Below, piece by piece: positions 1-18,365 of a stretch of 64,000 bases of DNA (position 1 is its first letter; every line of letters begins with the position of its first letter). The position numbers and the translations under genes are program-made. The notes beneath the pieces are model-generated. The model worked only from the letters and a program-made list of their open reading frames with translations. It had not been told where the DNA came from and searched no databases. This DNA comes from Epiperipatus broadwayi (Eukaryota; Onychophora; Udeonychophora; Euonychophora; Peripatidae): positions 844,413 through 908,412 of the forward strand of contig JAQFVV010012512.1 of NCBI GenBank assembly GCA_028023455.1, in the 5' to 3' direction.

Positions 1-85
1 CAAATAACAGGTGTGTATCTTGTATACATAAATAATTATGATAAGTAATTGAAATTAAATACATTTAAAACATTGGAGATTAATA

Positions 86-585
86 NNNNNNNNNNNNNNN
101 NNNNNNNNNNNNNNNNNNNNNNNNNNNNNNNNNNNNNNNNNNNNNNNNNNNNNNNNNNNNNNNNNNNNNNNNNNNNNNNNNNNNNNNNNNNNNNNNNNNN
201 NNNNNNNNNNNNNNNNNNNNNNNNNNNNNNNNNNNNNNNNNNNNNNNNNNNNNNNNNNNNNNNNNNNNNNNNNNNNNNNNNNNNNNNNNNNNNNNNNNNN
301 NNNNNNNNNNNNNNNNNNNNNNNNNNNNNNNNNNNNNNNNNNNNNNNNNNNNNNNNNNNNNNNNNNNNNNNNNNNNNNNNNNNNNNNNNNNNNNNNNNNN
401 NNNNNNNNNNNNNNNNNNNNNNNNNNNNNNNNNNNNNNNNNNNNNNNNNNNNNNNNNNNNNNNNNNNNNNNNNNNNNNNNNNNNNNNNNNNNNNNNNNNN
501 NNNNNNNNNNNNNNNNNNNNNNNNNNNNNNNNNNNNNNNNNNNNNNNNNNNNNNNNNNNNNNNNNNNNNNNNNNNNNNNNNNNNN
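86..585. other. Assembly gap (500 N)
   Basis: A run of exactly 500 N. The round length suggests a scaffolding placeholder rather than a measured gap, so the true distance is unknown. Confidence 0.99.
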
Positions 586-1430
586 AACTTTTCCACAGAA
601 TTATACATTAAGTTATATCATGATTCAATTTTTATGTACCCCTGACCACTATTGGTACAGGGTGAACTTCTCCACATTCCTTCATGGCGCCAATATGGAA
701 GGTCAGAATATATATATATATAGATGAAAATAGGCAATCGTAATTTTGCAATAACAAGTTAAAATACAATAATCAATAAAATCAAATTGTCATAGAAAAA
801 TCAAGAATTAATCAAAAATATTGAGAAATTCATTTAACTAGAATTGTAAGTGTTAAGTGATGATGCGTGTATGTGTAGATTTAATTATGAATTTTAGTTA
901 TAGAGTTAATTATTAATTTGTAATTATCATGTGTTATCTCGTTGGTTAGGCTCCGTTAAAGAAGAAAGTACAGGAGGAAAGCCAGTGTGGTATGTATCAT
1001 GTAACTAATGCACGTGATTATTTTCACTGATTTATGTTTGACAATAAAAACTGTTGTTTTTAGAATAAAAAAAATTGTGTGTAAGTCTCAATGTTTTGTG
1101 GTTTACTACAATCTAGAAATTTCAAATTCAATCATTTATCAATACATTATTTAAAATTTAGAGCTATTTTATTAAAACACACCAGGTAAAATTTATTGAA
1201 ATGGTTAATTTTCTAAGCTTATGCAGCACTGCAAGTTTTAAATTACCAATATTCTGGAAATCATTCAGTGTATTTCAAGTATATATTATGAATTATGGGA
1301 TGTTTATTGGGTGATTGTGGATGCAATGGGTGGGTAAAAAATCCTTTTCCCATTTGCTGTATTCAAACACCTTCCTTAATAAACTTCTTAAGGAATTTTT
1401 TCTTAGTTATTGAAGTGTTTATATATAAAT
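586..1430. other. Gene-poor unique DNA left of satellite array A
   Basis: AT-rich sequence with a short AT run near 708-722 and one weak exon-like stretch at 950-989 (listed separately). I see no other gene signal. Confidence 0.5.
950..989 (+). other. Weak candidate micro-exon
   Basis: Forty bases that are richer in G and C than their surroundings, preceded by a TTAG acceptor-like end at 946-949 and followed by a GTATGT donor-like start at 990. In one frame it reads APLKKKVQEESQC with no stop. The acceptor has only a modest pyrimidine tract. No neighbouring exon was found, so this may be chance. Confidence 0.2.
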
Positions 1431-3545
<2,115 letters not shown>

Positions 3546-3569
3546 GTACATATACATATAGTATTCAAT

Positions 3570-4890
3570 TATTTAAAAAAAAAAAAAAATTTTTTTATTC
3601 TTTTATACATACAGAGATTTATATGTATAGATGTATTATTATGAATAAGCAGTTCTTTTTGTGATTTATTATATAATATTTTTTATTATTAAATAATATG
3701 TGTTAAATTTATTTAACTTTCATTTTGTTAAAAGAGAGTAAATCAGAAAGGTGTAAAATAAAATTGTTAGATTAGGAGATAAAAAATTGTACACGTGTGA
3801 AACAATGAATAGATCTGTACAAACACAAAGATGCTTTTACACTTATTTCTGATGGCTATAGATGGCCAGCTTTGTTGTTATCTGTATCTTAAAATTATTT
3901 TTACAAAAGAGGTGCTTTGATGTAGTAACGATAGCATCAATTTTAAGTCAAACTTGTGAAGCTTTGATTTTTTTTTAAGATAAAGATTTCCAGATGTTTT
4001 TCGCGATATAAACGATTAAAACAATTTTTTTAGGCAGTTAATCATAAATTTTTTTAAAGAGATGGAAGTCAGTCTTAAATTTTTTTAAAGAGATGATCAG
4101 TCAGTTATAAATTTTTTAGAGAGATGATCACTCAAATTATGATTATTATTTTGAGACTCAACTCAGTCGGTAAGTTCTGATGATTTCTTTTTTAAAAGAG
4201 AGTGAACAGCTTTAATTTTTTTTTTCACTCCTTGAAAGTTGAAAAAAAAGAGCAAATCAGACGTGTGCTCTAAAAAGCAATTTCCAGCCATATTATAAAA
4301 GAAGAGGAAAATGGAACAAGATTGAATTTATTATAAGTTAGTAATAATTATAAAAATGATATTAACATATTTGGTTATGCATAAGAATATGCCTTTGCAT
4401 TGCTAAACCATTTTTTCTGCTTCCTGATTAATACAGAATGAGTCAAAACCGCTGATCTGTCTATGAAATCATGTATCCAGTAATAACCAACAAAATGATA
4501 AATTTTGAAGCCAACCACGCAAGCTATATGGAATGCTTTGTTCCTAGTTCATGTCTTATTAAAAGCTCACTGCCTTCGAACCAATGGAGAAGGGGAAATA
4601 GGAGGAAAAGAAAGTTTAAAACAGCTATGTAGAACCAAGTTTGAAGCCATAAATCAAATTTTTGTTGATTTACCTCAATCATCTAAAGTGTCAACAGCAA
4701 TTATTTTTTTAAAGAAGAGAAACAAGCAAATCCACTGGTACCTACTTATTCAAAGTACTTATAATAACTTTTTTTTTAAATGGTAGAGGGAAGCCAATCA
4801 ACAGTGAACAATAATGGAATTGAAGAAACAAGCAAAGTCAATTGATTCAGCATTATCTTAAAAGTATCTGCAATAACTTTCTTTTTTTTG
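3570..4890. repeat. Unclassified interspersed repeat R1, copy 1
   Basis: Colinear with 28,815-30,175 in the same orientation but clearly diverged. Shared landmarks include CTTCCTGATTAATACAGAATG (4421 and 29,708), CAGTCAGTTATAAATTTTTT-like blocks, GGAAGCCARTCAACR (4790 and 30,041) and AAAAGTATCTGCAA (4861 and 30,138). Both copies follow an AT tract. No long conserved reading frame spans both copies: the 93-codon open stretch at 4505 is disrupted in copy 2. It could be a non-autonomous element or an old LTR; no diagnostic termini were found. Confidence 0.7.
4257..4271 (+). other. Adapter-like 15-mer
   Basis: TCAGACGTGTGCTCT equals part of the Illumina TruSeq index adapter as I know it. R1 copy 2 has only a partly similar sequence here (CAGACAAAGATGTGCG). 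It may be residual adapter, or chance built on a native CAGAC...GTGC. Confidence 0.4.
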
Positions 4891-7354
4891 TTGTTGTTTT
4901 TGTTGGTGAGCAAAGAAAAGCAGTCTGATAATTCAAACTCAGGACATTAATAAGAAGTAAAAAGTAGACGGGTAAATATGAACTTTCTTTAACCGATTTT
5001 ATTCTTTTACTTATTAAAAGTAAACCTTAATTTACTGGTCAAAGCAATTTTCTTTTTTTTTTGATACAGAAACATTAAAGACTTGTTTATCTATAGTTAT
5101 TTGCAATATCTCACAACATAGCACAAACATAGTTTAAACCTTTAAACTTAAATTTTCATTATTTTCATTTTTTTTATTATATATTGTAATGTTGAAATGT
5201 TTTTTTTTTAATTGTTCTTCAGTTGTTAATGATGATGAGCAACCTATAGATATATGCATTTATAATGTTTTTTATTTTTGTTTTATCTTGTTGCATATTA
5301 AAAAATTAATATATGTATTTTTATTTTCTTTCGCTATAAGGTTGCAAAAGAAAAAGATATTTTATATATGTAATTTATGGGTATACATTTTAAACATATA
5401 TGTTAACATTACCGAATGCGTGAATGTGTAACTGCTTATCCAAACACATTAAAGAATAGGTTATATATGATTAGTTTAAAATAGTAAATTAAAAAGTAGG
5501 GCATTACATTTGAATGGAAATGAAATAACATATACAAGTTACACCTGAAATTTATTTTATGATATGATAAGTAAGAAAAGTCTTAAATAAGCATTTATAG
5601 AATATGTATTTTTTTTAATATTGAGTTAAAACAGCTTATTTTGAGATATCAAGAAAAGATGACAAACCTATATATTAATTTTATTTGCTTATACTTATAT
5701 GAATTTTTATATTAATAAGTCATTTATTTAATTGTCGATTTAATTTTAAAGAAGGAAAGAAAGAGTAGTAGTGTTAATAAAATATAATTATATATCTTAA
5801 TTGGTTTCCGAGTTATTATTAAGAATATTGTGTTTTGTTTTTTTTTTGTCTTAATTCTATCATTTTAATTCATCATCATTGCTCGCAGTTATTAAATATT
5901 ACCATTCGTATATAATGAGCAATCACTTGCAAATATTAAGAGTCCGTAAAATAATAGGTAAACTCGAATGTTGATATTTAAGTATTTAAGGATTATGCTT
6001 GAGAATAGCCAAATTTTGATAATTATAGTTCAACATAGAAAGCTAAAATTGTGTTGTGTCCATGAATTTAGATCATCCTCATCAAAGATGGATATCATGT
6101 TATTAGTTAAAAAATGTTTCAAATAATACTATATAGATCGGAAGAGCGCCGTCAATCATCATTAATAAATTATAATCATTAAATTTAATGTTTAGCGTAA
6201 TGAATATGTTTTAGTAAATAGGGGTTAGATCGGAAAATTGAATATTATGCAAAGAGATTCCGATGATGATCAATCATCACCATTAGTATTATTAAATCCC
6301 AGTATGAAATAGGATAATTTTAATAGATGCCTATAAGTTTATAAAGATGAATTTATTGTTGTGAGTTTATTGATAAGCCATGGCTGGTATCATCATCACC
6401 ATTATAATCATTATTATGACATCACTATTATAATCATTATTATGATATTATTATCATCATCATCATTATTACCTTTATTGTGATAAATAATTTAGTTAAA
6501 TGGCCATCAATATCAATAATGGTCTTCACATGCTTGTTTAGAAGCCATTAATAGGATTATACATGTCTGTTCATCAATATACGCTAATGAGCTAGCAATG
6601 TCTATAAGAATCTTTGATTTATAGTATAAACTTTGGTAATATTGGGATCCTGTAATTTTATCAATATAGATAAAATGTAGGAATGTCATTTTGTTCAATA
6701 GTCATCCAAGTCATGTGTAATAAATATGTACTGAATGAGTTTGAACTCAAGTACACTATAAATAGATACTTATCTAGATTGAAAACAATCTAGTGGCGCT
6801 CATGGGAAAACACATGTACTTAGCTAAACTGAATAAAGAGTGATATCATCCCTTTCCAACTTCATAATATTAGTTTTAATAAAATATATTTTTTATATAA
6901 GTTGTCATGAATAGCACCCGTGTGTGCATATGACCATGAATGGTCTTATATATTTGGAAAGAAGGATAGGAAGGATTCTTTGTTAGAAGAACCTTGTATT
7001 GGAGATAAGCATAAGGCACTCCAGGAATCTCACAGTGGGTACTTTTATTCAGTTGCTATATTTAATAGTATTTTATTAGATGACTATGGCCAGTATGTTT
7101 TATTGTTCAGATGACTGCCCCAATATATAAATAAATACCAAGAATCTTTAATGCTGATATTTTCAAGTGGCACAGTGATTATATAATTTCTTTATCTATG
7201 CTATGATGAATTAATATAGTTACAAATTATAGTTACCAATACATATCTTTTATATTAATTTAATAATTTCAAATATCTAAATAATACATATTTATATTAA
7301 TTTATAAATATTGTTACAAATGGCAATTGATTTATTTAAATTGTTACAATAAAT
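4891..7354. other. Gene-poor interval between satellite arrays
   Basis: AT-rich sequence with poly-T runs and ATC/ATT-type low complexity (about 6380-6475). Open stretches of 60-80 codons exist but have the composition of random AT-rich DNA. An adapter-like 14-mer lies at 6135. Nothing else is recognisable. Confidence 0.5.
6135..6148 (+). other. Adapter-like 14-mer
   Basis: AGATCGGAAGAGCG is the universal Illumina adapter start plus one base. In such AT-rich DNA this is unlikely by chance. A second, shorter AGATCGGAA occurs at about 6226. Probably trimmed-read residue left in the assembly or a polishing error. Confidence 0.5.
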
Positions 7355-10300
7355 AAGCATTTATTTTTATAGTGTCTGCATATAATTGTAATTTACATTC
7401 ATATAGGCCTTTTAAACCAATTGTGCAAATGCTTTGCGAGTGTTAAATAATAAATGAATGCCTTCTGATCAATACAAGATATAGAATTTATGCAGGAATA
7501 AAGAGAATCCTCTTATTCCTACGACTCAAATATTTATATATGAGCAAATCTGAAGTACTTGCACAGAAGGCATGATGATAGAACGGTCACTTTTAAATTA
7601 CTATATACAATGTCTGAATGAATGACCCGATGAAATTTTCTAGAATTTACTAAATGTCATTCCAACTGAAACTTAATTATATATATAAATAAGCATTTAT
7701 TTTTATAGCGTCTGCATATAATTGTAATTTACATTCATATAGGCCTTTCAAACCAATTGTGCAAACGCTTTGCGAGTGTTAAATAATAAATGAATGCCTT
7801 CTGATCAATACAAGATATAGAATTTATGCAGGAATAAAGAGAATCCTCTTATTCCTACGACTCAAATATTTATATATGAGCAAATCTGAAGTACTTGCAC
7901 AGAAGGCGTGATGATAGAACGGTCACTTTTAAATTACTATATACAATGTCTGAATGAATGACATGATGAAATTTTCTAGAATTTACTAAATGTCATTCCA
8001 ACTGAAACTTAATTATATATATAAATAAGCATTTATTTTTATAGCGTCTGCATATAATTGTAATTTACATTCATATAGGCCTTTCAAACCAATTGTGCAA
8101 ACGCTTTGCGAGTGTTAAATAATAAATGAATGCCTTCTGATCAATACAAGATATAGAATTTATGCAGGAATAAAGAGAATCCTCTTATTCCTACGACTCA
8201 AATATTTATATATGAGCAAATCTGAAGTACTTGCACAGAAGGCGTGATGATAGAACGGTCACTTTTAAATTACTATATACAATGTCTGAATGAATGACAC
8301 GATGAAATTTTCTAGAATTTACTAAATGTCATTCCAACTGAAACTTAATTATATATATAAATAAGCATTTATTTTTATAGCGTCTGCATATAATTGTAAT
8401 TTACATTCATATAGACCTTTCAAACCAATTGTGCAAACGCTTTGCGAGTGTTAAATAATAAATGAATGCCTTCTGATCAATACAAGATATAGAATTTATG
8501 CAGGAATAAAGAGAATCCTCTTATTCCTATGACTCAAATATTTATATATGAGCAAATCTGAACTACTTGCAAAGAAGGCGTGACGATAGAATGGTCACTT
8601 TTAAATTACTATATACAATGTCTGAATGAATGACACGATGAAATTTTCTAGAATTTACTAAATGTCATTCCAACTGAAACTTAATTATATATATAAATAA
8701 GCATTTTTTTTTATTTTTTTTTATAGCATCTGCATATAATTGTAATTTACATTCATATAGGCCTTTCAAACCAATTGTGCAAACGCTTTGTGAGTGTTAA
8801 ATAATAAATGAATGCCTTCTGATCAACACAAGATATAGAATTTATGCAGGAATAAAGAGAATCCTCTTATTCCTACGACTCAAATATTTATATATGAGCA
8901 AATCTGAAGTACTTGCACAGAAGGCGTGACGATAGAATGGTCACTTTTAAATTACTATATGAAATGTCTGAATGAATGACGTGATGAAATTTTCTATAAT
9001 TTACTAAATGTCATTCCAACTGAAACTTAATTATATATATATATATATATATATAAGCATTTATTTTTATAGCGTCTGCATATAATTGTAATTTACATTC
9101 ATATAGGCCTTTTAAACCAATTGTGCAAATGCTTTGCGAGTGTTAAATAATAAATGAATGCCTTCTGATCAATACAAGATATAGAATTTATGCAGGAATA
9201 AAGAGAATCCTCTTATTCCTACGACTCAAATATTTATATATGAGCAAATCTGAAGTACTTGCACAGAAGGCATGATCATAGAATGGTCACTTTTAAATTA
9301 CTATATACAATGTCTGAATGAATGACACGATGAAATTTTCTAGAATTTACTAAATGTCATTCCAACTGAAACTTAATTATATATATAAATAAGCATTTAT
9401 TTTTATAGCATCTGCATATAATTGTAATTTACATTCATATAGGCCTTTCAAACCAATTGTGCAAACGCTTTGCGAGTGTTAAATAATAAATGAATGCCTT
9501 CTGATCAATACAAGATATAGAATTTATGCAGGAATAAAGAGAATCCTCTTATTCCTACGACTCAAATATTTATATATGAGCAAATCTGAAGTACTTGCAC
9601 AGAAGGCGTGACGATAGAATGGTCACTTTTAAATTACTATATACAATGTCTGAATGAATGACACGATGAAATTTTCTAGAATTTACTAAATGTCATTCCA
9701 ACTGAAACTTAATTATATATATAAATAAGCATTTATTTATTTTTATAGCGTCTGCATATAATTGTAATTTACATTCATATAGGCCTTTCAAACCAATTGT
9801 GCAAACACTTTGCGAGTGTTAAATAATAAATGAATGCCTTCTGATCAATACAAGATATAGAATTTATGCAGGAATAAAGAGAATCCTCTTATTCCTACGA
9901 CTCAAATATTTATATATGAGCAAATCTGAAGTACTTGCACAGAAGGCATGATGATAGAACGGTCACTTTTAAATTACTATATACAATGTCTGAATGAATG
10001 ACACGATGAAATTTTCTAGAATTTACTAAATGTCATTCCAACTGAAACTTAATTATATATATAAATAAGCATTTATTTTTATAGCGTCTGCATATAATTG
10101 TAATTTACATTCACATAGGCCTTTCAAACCAAATGTGCAAATGCTTAGCAAGTGTTAAATAATAAATGAATGCCTTCTGATCAATACAAGATATAGAATT
10201 TATGCAGGAATAAAGAGAATCCTCTTTTTCCTACGACTCAAATATTTATATATGAGCAAATCTGAAGTACTTGCACAGAAGGCGTGATGATAGAATGGTC

Positions 10301-11403
10301 ACTTTTAAATTACTATATACAATGTCTGAATGAATGACACGATGAAATTTTCTAGAATTTACTAAATGTCATTCCAACTGAAACTTAATTTTTTATATAT
10401 ATAAATATATATAAAAAAAAAATAATATATATATATATAATATATATATATATATAAATAAGCATTTATTTTTATAGCATCTGCATATAATTGTAATTTA
10501 CATTCATATAGGCCTTTCAAACCAATTGTGCAAACGCTTTGCGAGTGTTAAATAATAAATGAATGCCTTCTGATCAATACAAGATATAGAATTTATGCAG
10601 GAATAAAGAGAAACCTCTTATTTCTATGACTCAAATATTTATATATGAGCAAATCTGAAGTACTTGCACAGAAGGCGTGATGATAGAACGATCACTTTTA
10701 AATTACTATATACAATGTCTGAATGAATGACACGATGAAATTTTCTAGAATTTACTAAATGTCATTCCAACTGAAACTTAATTATATATATAAATAAGCA
10801 TTTATTTTTATAGCGTCTGCATATAATTGTAATTTACATTCATATAGGCCTTTCAAACCAATTGTGCAAACGCTTTGCGAGTGTTAAATAATAAATGAAT
10901 GCCTTCTGATCAATACAAGATATAGAATTTATGCAGGAATAAAGAGAATCCTCTTATTCCTACGACTCAAATATTTATATATGAGAAAATCTGAAGTACT
11001 TGCACAGATGGCGTGACAATAGAACGGTCACTTTTAAATTACTATATACAATGTCTGAATGAATGACACGATGAAATTTTCTAGAATTTACTAAATGTCA
11101 TTCCAACTGAAACTTAATTATATATATAAATAAGCATTTATTTTTATAGCGTCTGCATATAATTGTAATTTACATTCATATAGGCCTTTCAAACCCATTT
11201 GTGAGTGTTAAATAATAAATGAATGCCTTCTGATCAATACAAGATATAGAATTTATGCAGGAATAAAAATCCTCTTATTCCTACGACTCAAATATTTATA
11301 TATGAGCAAATCTGAAGTACTTGCACAGAAGGCGCGATGATAGAATGGTCACTATTAAATTACTATATACAATGTCTGAATGAATGACACGATGAAATTT
11401 TCT
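7355..11403 (+). repeat. Satellite array B, direct arm, twelve units
   Basis: Unit starts are at 7355, 7691, 8027, 8363, 8699, 9055, 9391, 9727, 10067, 10460, 10796 and 11132. Eight of eleven spacings are exactly 336 bases. The 356 and 393 spacings come from T-run and AT-run growth at unit joints. Units are more alike than in array A. The last unit lacks an internal stretch near 11,200 and is cut off at about 11,403, where the array switches to the opposite orientation. Confidence 0.97.
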
Positions 11404-14037
<2,634 letters not shown>

Positions 14038-14853
14038 GAAGTGTTTATAATATGTTATTTCCACATTTTAATGTAAGCTTTATTATTAGAGCTTTAAGGT
14101 AAGTAGACATTGGTTTTGTTAAAGTCAGCCAAAGTTAACTATAGATGTAATTGTGGGGAAGAGTGTTTATCACCAATAATCCATAGCAGCTTATTCAACT
14201 TCCAAGCTTTATTACTCTAAAACCCTGAGAAAAAATTGTTATAAAAGATAAATGAGCTAGTATGATGAAAAATTGAGAGTAAAAGAGATAATAATACAAA
14301 GAACTTAGGAGTGTCAGGATGATGGAGGGATGGATTAGGAGGTGTAGATGGGCATGGAACTAATTATAATCTGAAATAAAATTTTAATTGCGACTTTGAT
14401 CATAATGGATGGGGAGTGTGCTGAAAGTATAAATTGCAGTGGGAGTGAAGGTTAAGGTTTCTTCCCTTTAATAAATATGAATTTCCAGGAGTATTAGTAT
14501 TATTTTTTTACTGCACTCCCAGTGTTCCCTCCATTTATTGATTATTTATTAAATCTTTTGTTAAAGACTGTTATTAGAAGTTATTAAATAGATGATTGAA
14601 ATAAGGTTTAGCATAGATATTTTCATTGAAATTGCAATTTGGCACACTGGCAAATATTCTTATTATTATTCTATCCCAGTGTCATCGATCCTGCGAGAGG
14701 CTGTAAGAGACATGAGTTGTTGGTGACAGTAATTGTCATTCGGGAATGTAATAAATAAAGCTTAGAACTGAGCTGATGTAAATTTAAAAGGTTACAATAT
14801 ATATAAAAAACAAAAACAAGTTATAATCATGTAACTTGCTATCGCTTGTATTT
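14038..14853. other. Gene-poor unique DNA right of satellite array B
   Basis: Begins with GAAGTGTTTATA, a 12-mer also found at the far left edge of array A (1412-1423). Contains purine-rich stretches around 14,300-14,420 and a somewhat GC-richer patch around 14,680-14,750, but no convincing exon. Confidence 0.5.
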
Positions 14854-15158
14854 ATGATCAATAGATGGTGCTTTACCAAAACCACCAAAGAAGCGTATAT
14901 TTGTTTACATAAACGTCAAAAGAGTCAGAATTCACTATTTCCTTCGTTTGCTCCACCTTCTTATCAGCTGATTTCAATTCTAATTTGTTATCATCAGTGA
15001 AGGATAGGGCTAGAAACTAGATCTAAACAGTGACTCCAAGCGTTTATGCAACAAGTTCCTATCAGTTTGCAAGTATGAATTTTTCAGACACTTTTGACGT
15101 TTATGTAAATAAAAATAGCTTGTTTGGTGGTTTTGGTAAAGCGCCATCTATTGATCAT
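14854..15158. mobile_element. Foldback MITE (terminal inverted repeats of about 82 bp)
   Basis: The left arm 14,854-14,934 and right arm 15,075-15,158 are imperfect reverse complements, starting ATGATCAATAGATGG and ending CCATCTATTGATCAT. They enclose about 140 bases of non-coding sequence. No transposase. If the real terminus is GATGGYGCTTTACCAAAACC, the flanking TA on each side would be a TA target duplication of the Tc1/mariner type; this is inference. A short open frame from 15,030 runs through the right arm and is not a gene. Confidence 0.8.
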
Positions 15159-15886
15159 ATATATATATATATTCATTATAAATACAACAAAATAAAATTT
15201 TTGGTAAGAAAAAAGGAAAGGATTGTGCTTTTGTTGATATTAATAATTTTCTGTGTAGATTCTTATTATTAGCAATTGTTATGCTTATAGTAATATATTT
15301 TATTAAATGGGTAGTTGTTTATTAAATTTATCAAAGTGTTTACCTGTCCTAAATTTCATATTTCACTTGTCTACATTGTACCCTTTTAATAGTAGGATTA
15401 CTACAATTAAATATTATAATGGAAAAATCATTGCATGCGCGATACCGTTTACTTGCGAATTCATTCTTCGTTTCTTTGAATAAAAAAAAAGAAGAAAAAT
15501 GTGTAAAACGAATTTTCGATGGTTTATAATTATCTGCAGGACTTAGTTATTGACTAGGAATACTGTGAGTTTGTATCTTTTTAGTTTGTTCATGCAATAA
15601 ATATTTAGATAGAAAAAAGAAAATAAATCATTTAACTGATGTGTAAATGATACAAAAAGAAGAAAGTATTTTAACAATTATCAAAATATTTGTTTTAATC
15701 TTTTAAGTTAATCTATCATTTTCAAACAATCGCTTTGCAAAATATATTTTTGGTAAAATAAAAATAAAAAAACGTTTATTACATGTAATAGTTTCATTTA
15801 AGCTGTTTCTTGTGGATATTGTGCAATGTTGCTAATCTGCCATTAATCATGTAAATATATATATCTTGACTTTCTGTCTGTCAGTA
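15159..15886. other. Gene-poor interval
   Basis: AT-rich unique sequence between the MITE and the TATC microsatellite. No coding or RNA signal seen. Confidence 0.5.
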
Positions 15887-16134
<248 letters not shown>

Positions 16135-17261
16135 AAAGAATATCTGTTAGAATAATTTAAGTCAAATTATTTATATGTAATACAAAGAAAGGGTATTATA
16201 TATTATACATTTCCATTGTTGCATACTTACACACACTGTTCCAATCATTGTATGGGTTACTGATGATGTTTTTATTCGCGTTTACACTTTATTGAAACAG
16301 TAACTTATTTTTGATTGTATCAGTTTTTAATTACTTTGTAAATTGTTCCATTCACTGCCAACATAAAATGCATATAAAATACTTACGTTTTTATATAAAT
16401 ATTCTATAAAAATATAATATTGTGAGAATTTTTTTTTTTCCAAACTTATTAATAATTGCGTTTTAATACTTGTGCAATATATTTTATTAACATGGGAAAA
16501 TCTCATATTATGATATCATCTGAGGAGAATATTTTAAATTTAAATATGAGTTAGTTAAACAAAAAAAATGGGCAAAGACATAATATTCCCAGCATCCATA
16601 TTTTAAATTATCGTAGGAAAAATATCTATTTTTTATTTAATTTTATATAATGATGATAGTGGTAATAAATGAAATAGCCATTCCGCGGAAGAGGAAGTTG
16701 TTAAAATTATATAACTTATATTTCTGCATGAGAAAGAAAACAATTGTTCTAAAAAAAAGATGTTTATGAGTGTAGTTTGTGTAAAATCCTAGTAAAACAA
16801 TTTATTTGATCAGCATCATTTGAAGTAGATTTGAACAAATGAATGATGATTTTGCATACATTGTGAGTTAATTTTTTTTTTCGGTGGGGATGGGAGAAGG
16901 AGGTGATGGAACAAAATTCAATAGTCACAAATGTGCCATGAAAATCTTGAAGCATAATAGGATAGCATTCTGAAGCTCCTAAAATAAATTACTGATAAAT
17001 CAACAATCATGGAAAAGAATTACTTTAACACTGAATGAGCATTAATTGAAAAATAGAGAAAAAAAATAAAATAGATCTATATGTTGATAGCAAACATCGA
17101 AAAACTGCATAATCTATATTATAAACATGGGATGGTAGGGATTGTGTTGTTTTCAGATTTTAACTTGTGTATAGATATGTTTTATAAATTTTGGAACACT
17201 GCTGTTATAATTTATTACTTTCATTAAGTCTTTCGAAAAATATATTTTCCATATTTCTTTT
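16135..17261. other. Gene-poor interval
   Basis: AT-rich unique sequence with short poly-A and poly-T runs. Open stretches of 60-70 codons on the minus strand lack any recognisable features. Confidence 0.5.
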
Positions 17262-18143
17262 AAGTCACAACTATTGCAATTATAATTTAAACTTTTTGTT
17301 TCCAAAACTTTGCTTAATATAGTAAAATAGTAATTAAAAGACTTTGTATAAAATATAACATCTGACAAAAAAAAAACCTCACAGACTTTTACGTGTTAAC
17401 ACTCAACCAATATTATTAGAAGTTGATTTCAAAATTCTAGTAAACCACATGTGTTACTTCTTTTAATTATCACACAGACAGGTTGGCTTTTGAAATATAT
17501 TCTATGTAATTGAGAAATTGTATAAAACACATTTAAATAGTTTTATCATCATCAAACAATTAACAATTCATAGCTGAATGAACATGCCACCGAGTTCAAT
17601 CACTTTCTCCATTCCATAACTATTCATTTATAAACAAACCAACAAAGTTCTACCTTTCCCCAATCTGTCTCAAAAATTGTTGTTTCAGAACCGGTCACAA
17701 TTTTTTGTGATCAATTTTAAAACTTCAACCATCTGTATATAATCATCTATTTCAAACAATACCCAAATCACCTCCATGACCGTCTCTTATTTTTTTCATT
17801 TACATTAATAACATTTATTTCATTATTACATCAAAAGATAACACTACGTAGTTCTTTGTATTATATTCAATGTGCACCCTTCATAGTTCGAAGAATGTCT
17901 GAAATTTCCGAGTTGCAATTTTATTAACTGTCTAAATCTTAGGCTGATTATTAAAAAATGTTAAAACGTTTACTAAAAACATATTTGAAACAGATCAGTA
18001 TAAACACTTTTAATGTTAAAGTAGTTCAACGAAATCATTACAACCAATTTTAATTACCGGTTTTAATAACAGTTATATAGAAAACATAAGAAAAGGTGAT
18101 CATGTGATGTTTATTGGCAAATTTAATTCTGTTATTATTTTTC
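17262..18143. repeat. Direct duplication, copy 1
   Basis: Colinear with 18,488-19,405. Both contain ATTGCAATTATAATTTAAAC, CACACAGACAGGTTGGCTTTTG and GTGATGTTTATTGGCAAATT in the same order, with scattered substitutions. No conserved reading frame. Probably two copies of an interspersed repeat or a local segmental duplication. Confidence 0.9.
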
Positions 18144-18365
18144 CATCTGTATTAATAATATACTACAGTATTTGAATACATTTTCATCTGTTTTAATAAT
18201 ATATTACAGTATTTGAAGTTCTTAATTTTTTTTTATTCAGACGTTTTATTGCTTATAAGCATTCTGAGAATTATTTACGTTTCTGTCTTTAATCAAGTGT
18301 TCGAAAAGAATTCTAGTTGTAAAATGAGAAATGAAAAATTTGTCATTTTTTTATGTGTCAAAACG

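Noticed and set aside
4505-4786. 93-codon open frame as a gene
   Set aside because: It lies in repeat R1, and the second copy is frameshifted and stopped over the same stretch.
15030-15272. 80-codon open frame
   Set aside because: It crosses the right inverted repeat of the MITE and AT-rich flank; no conserved features.
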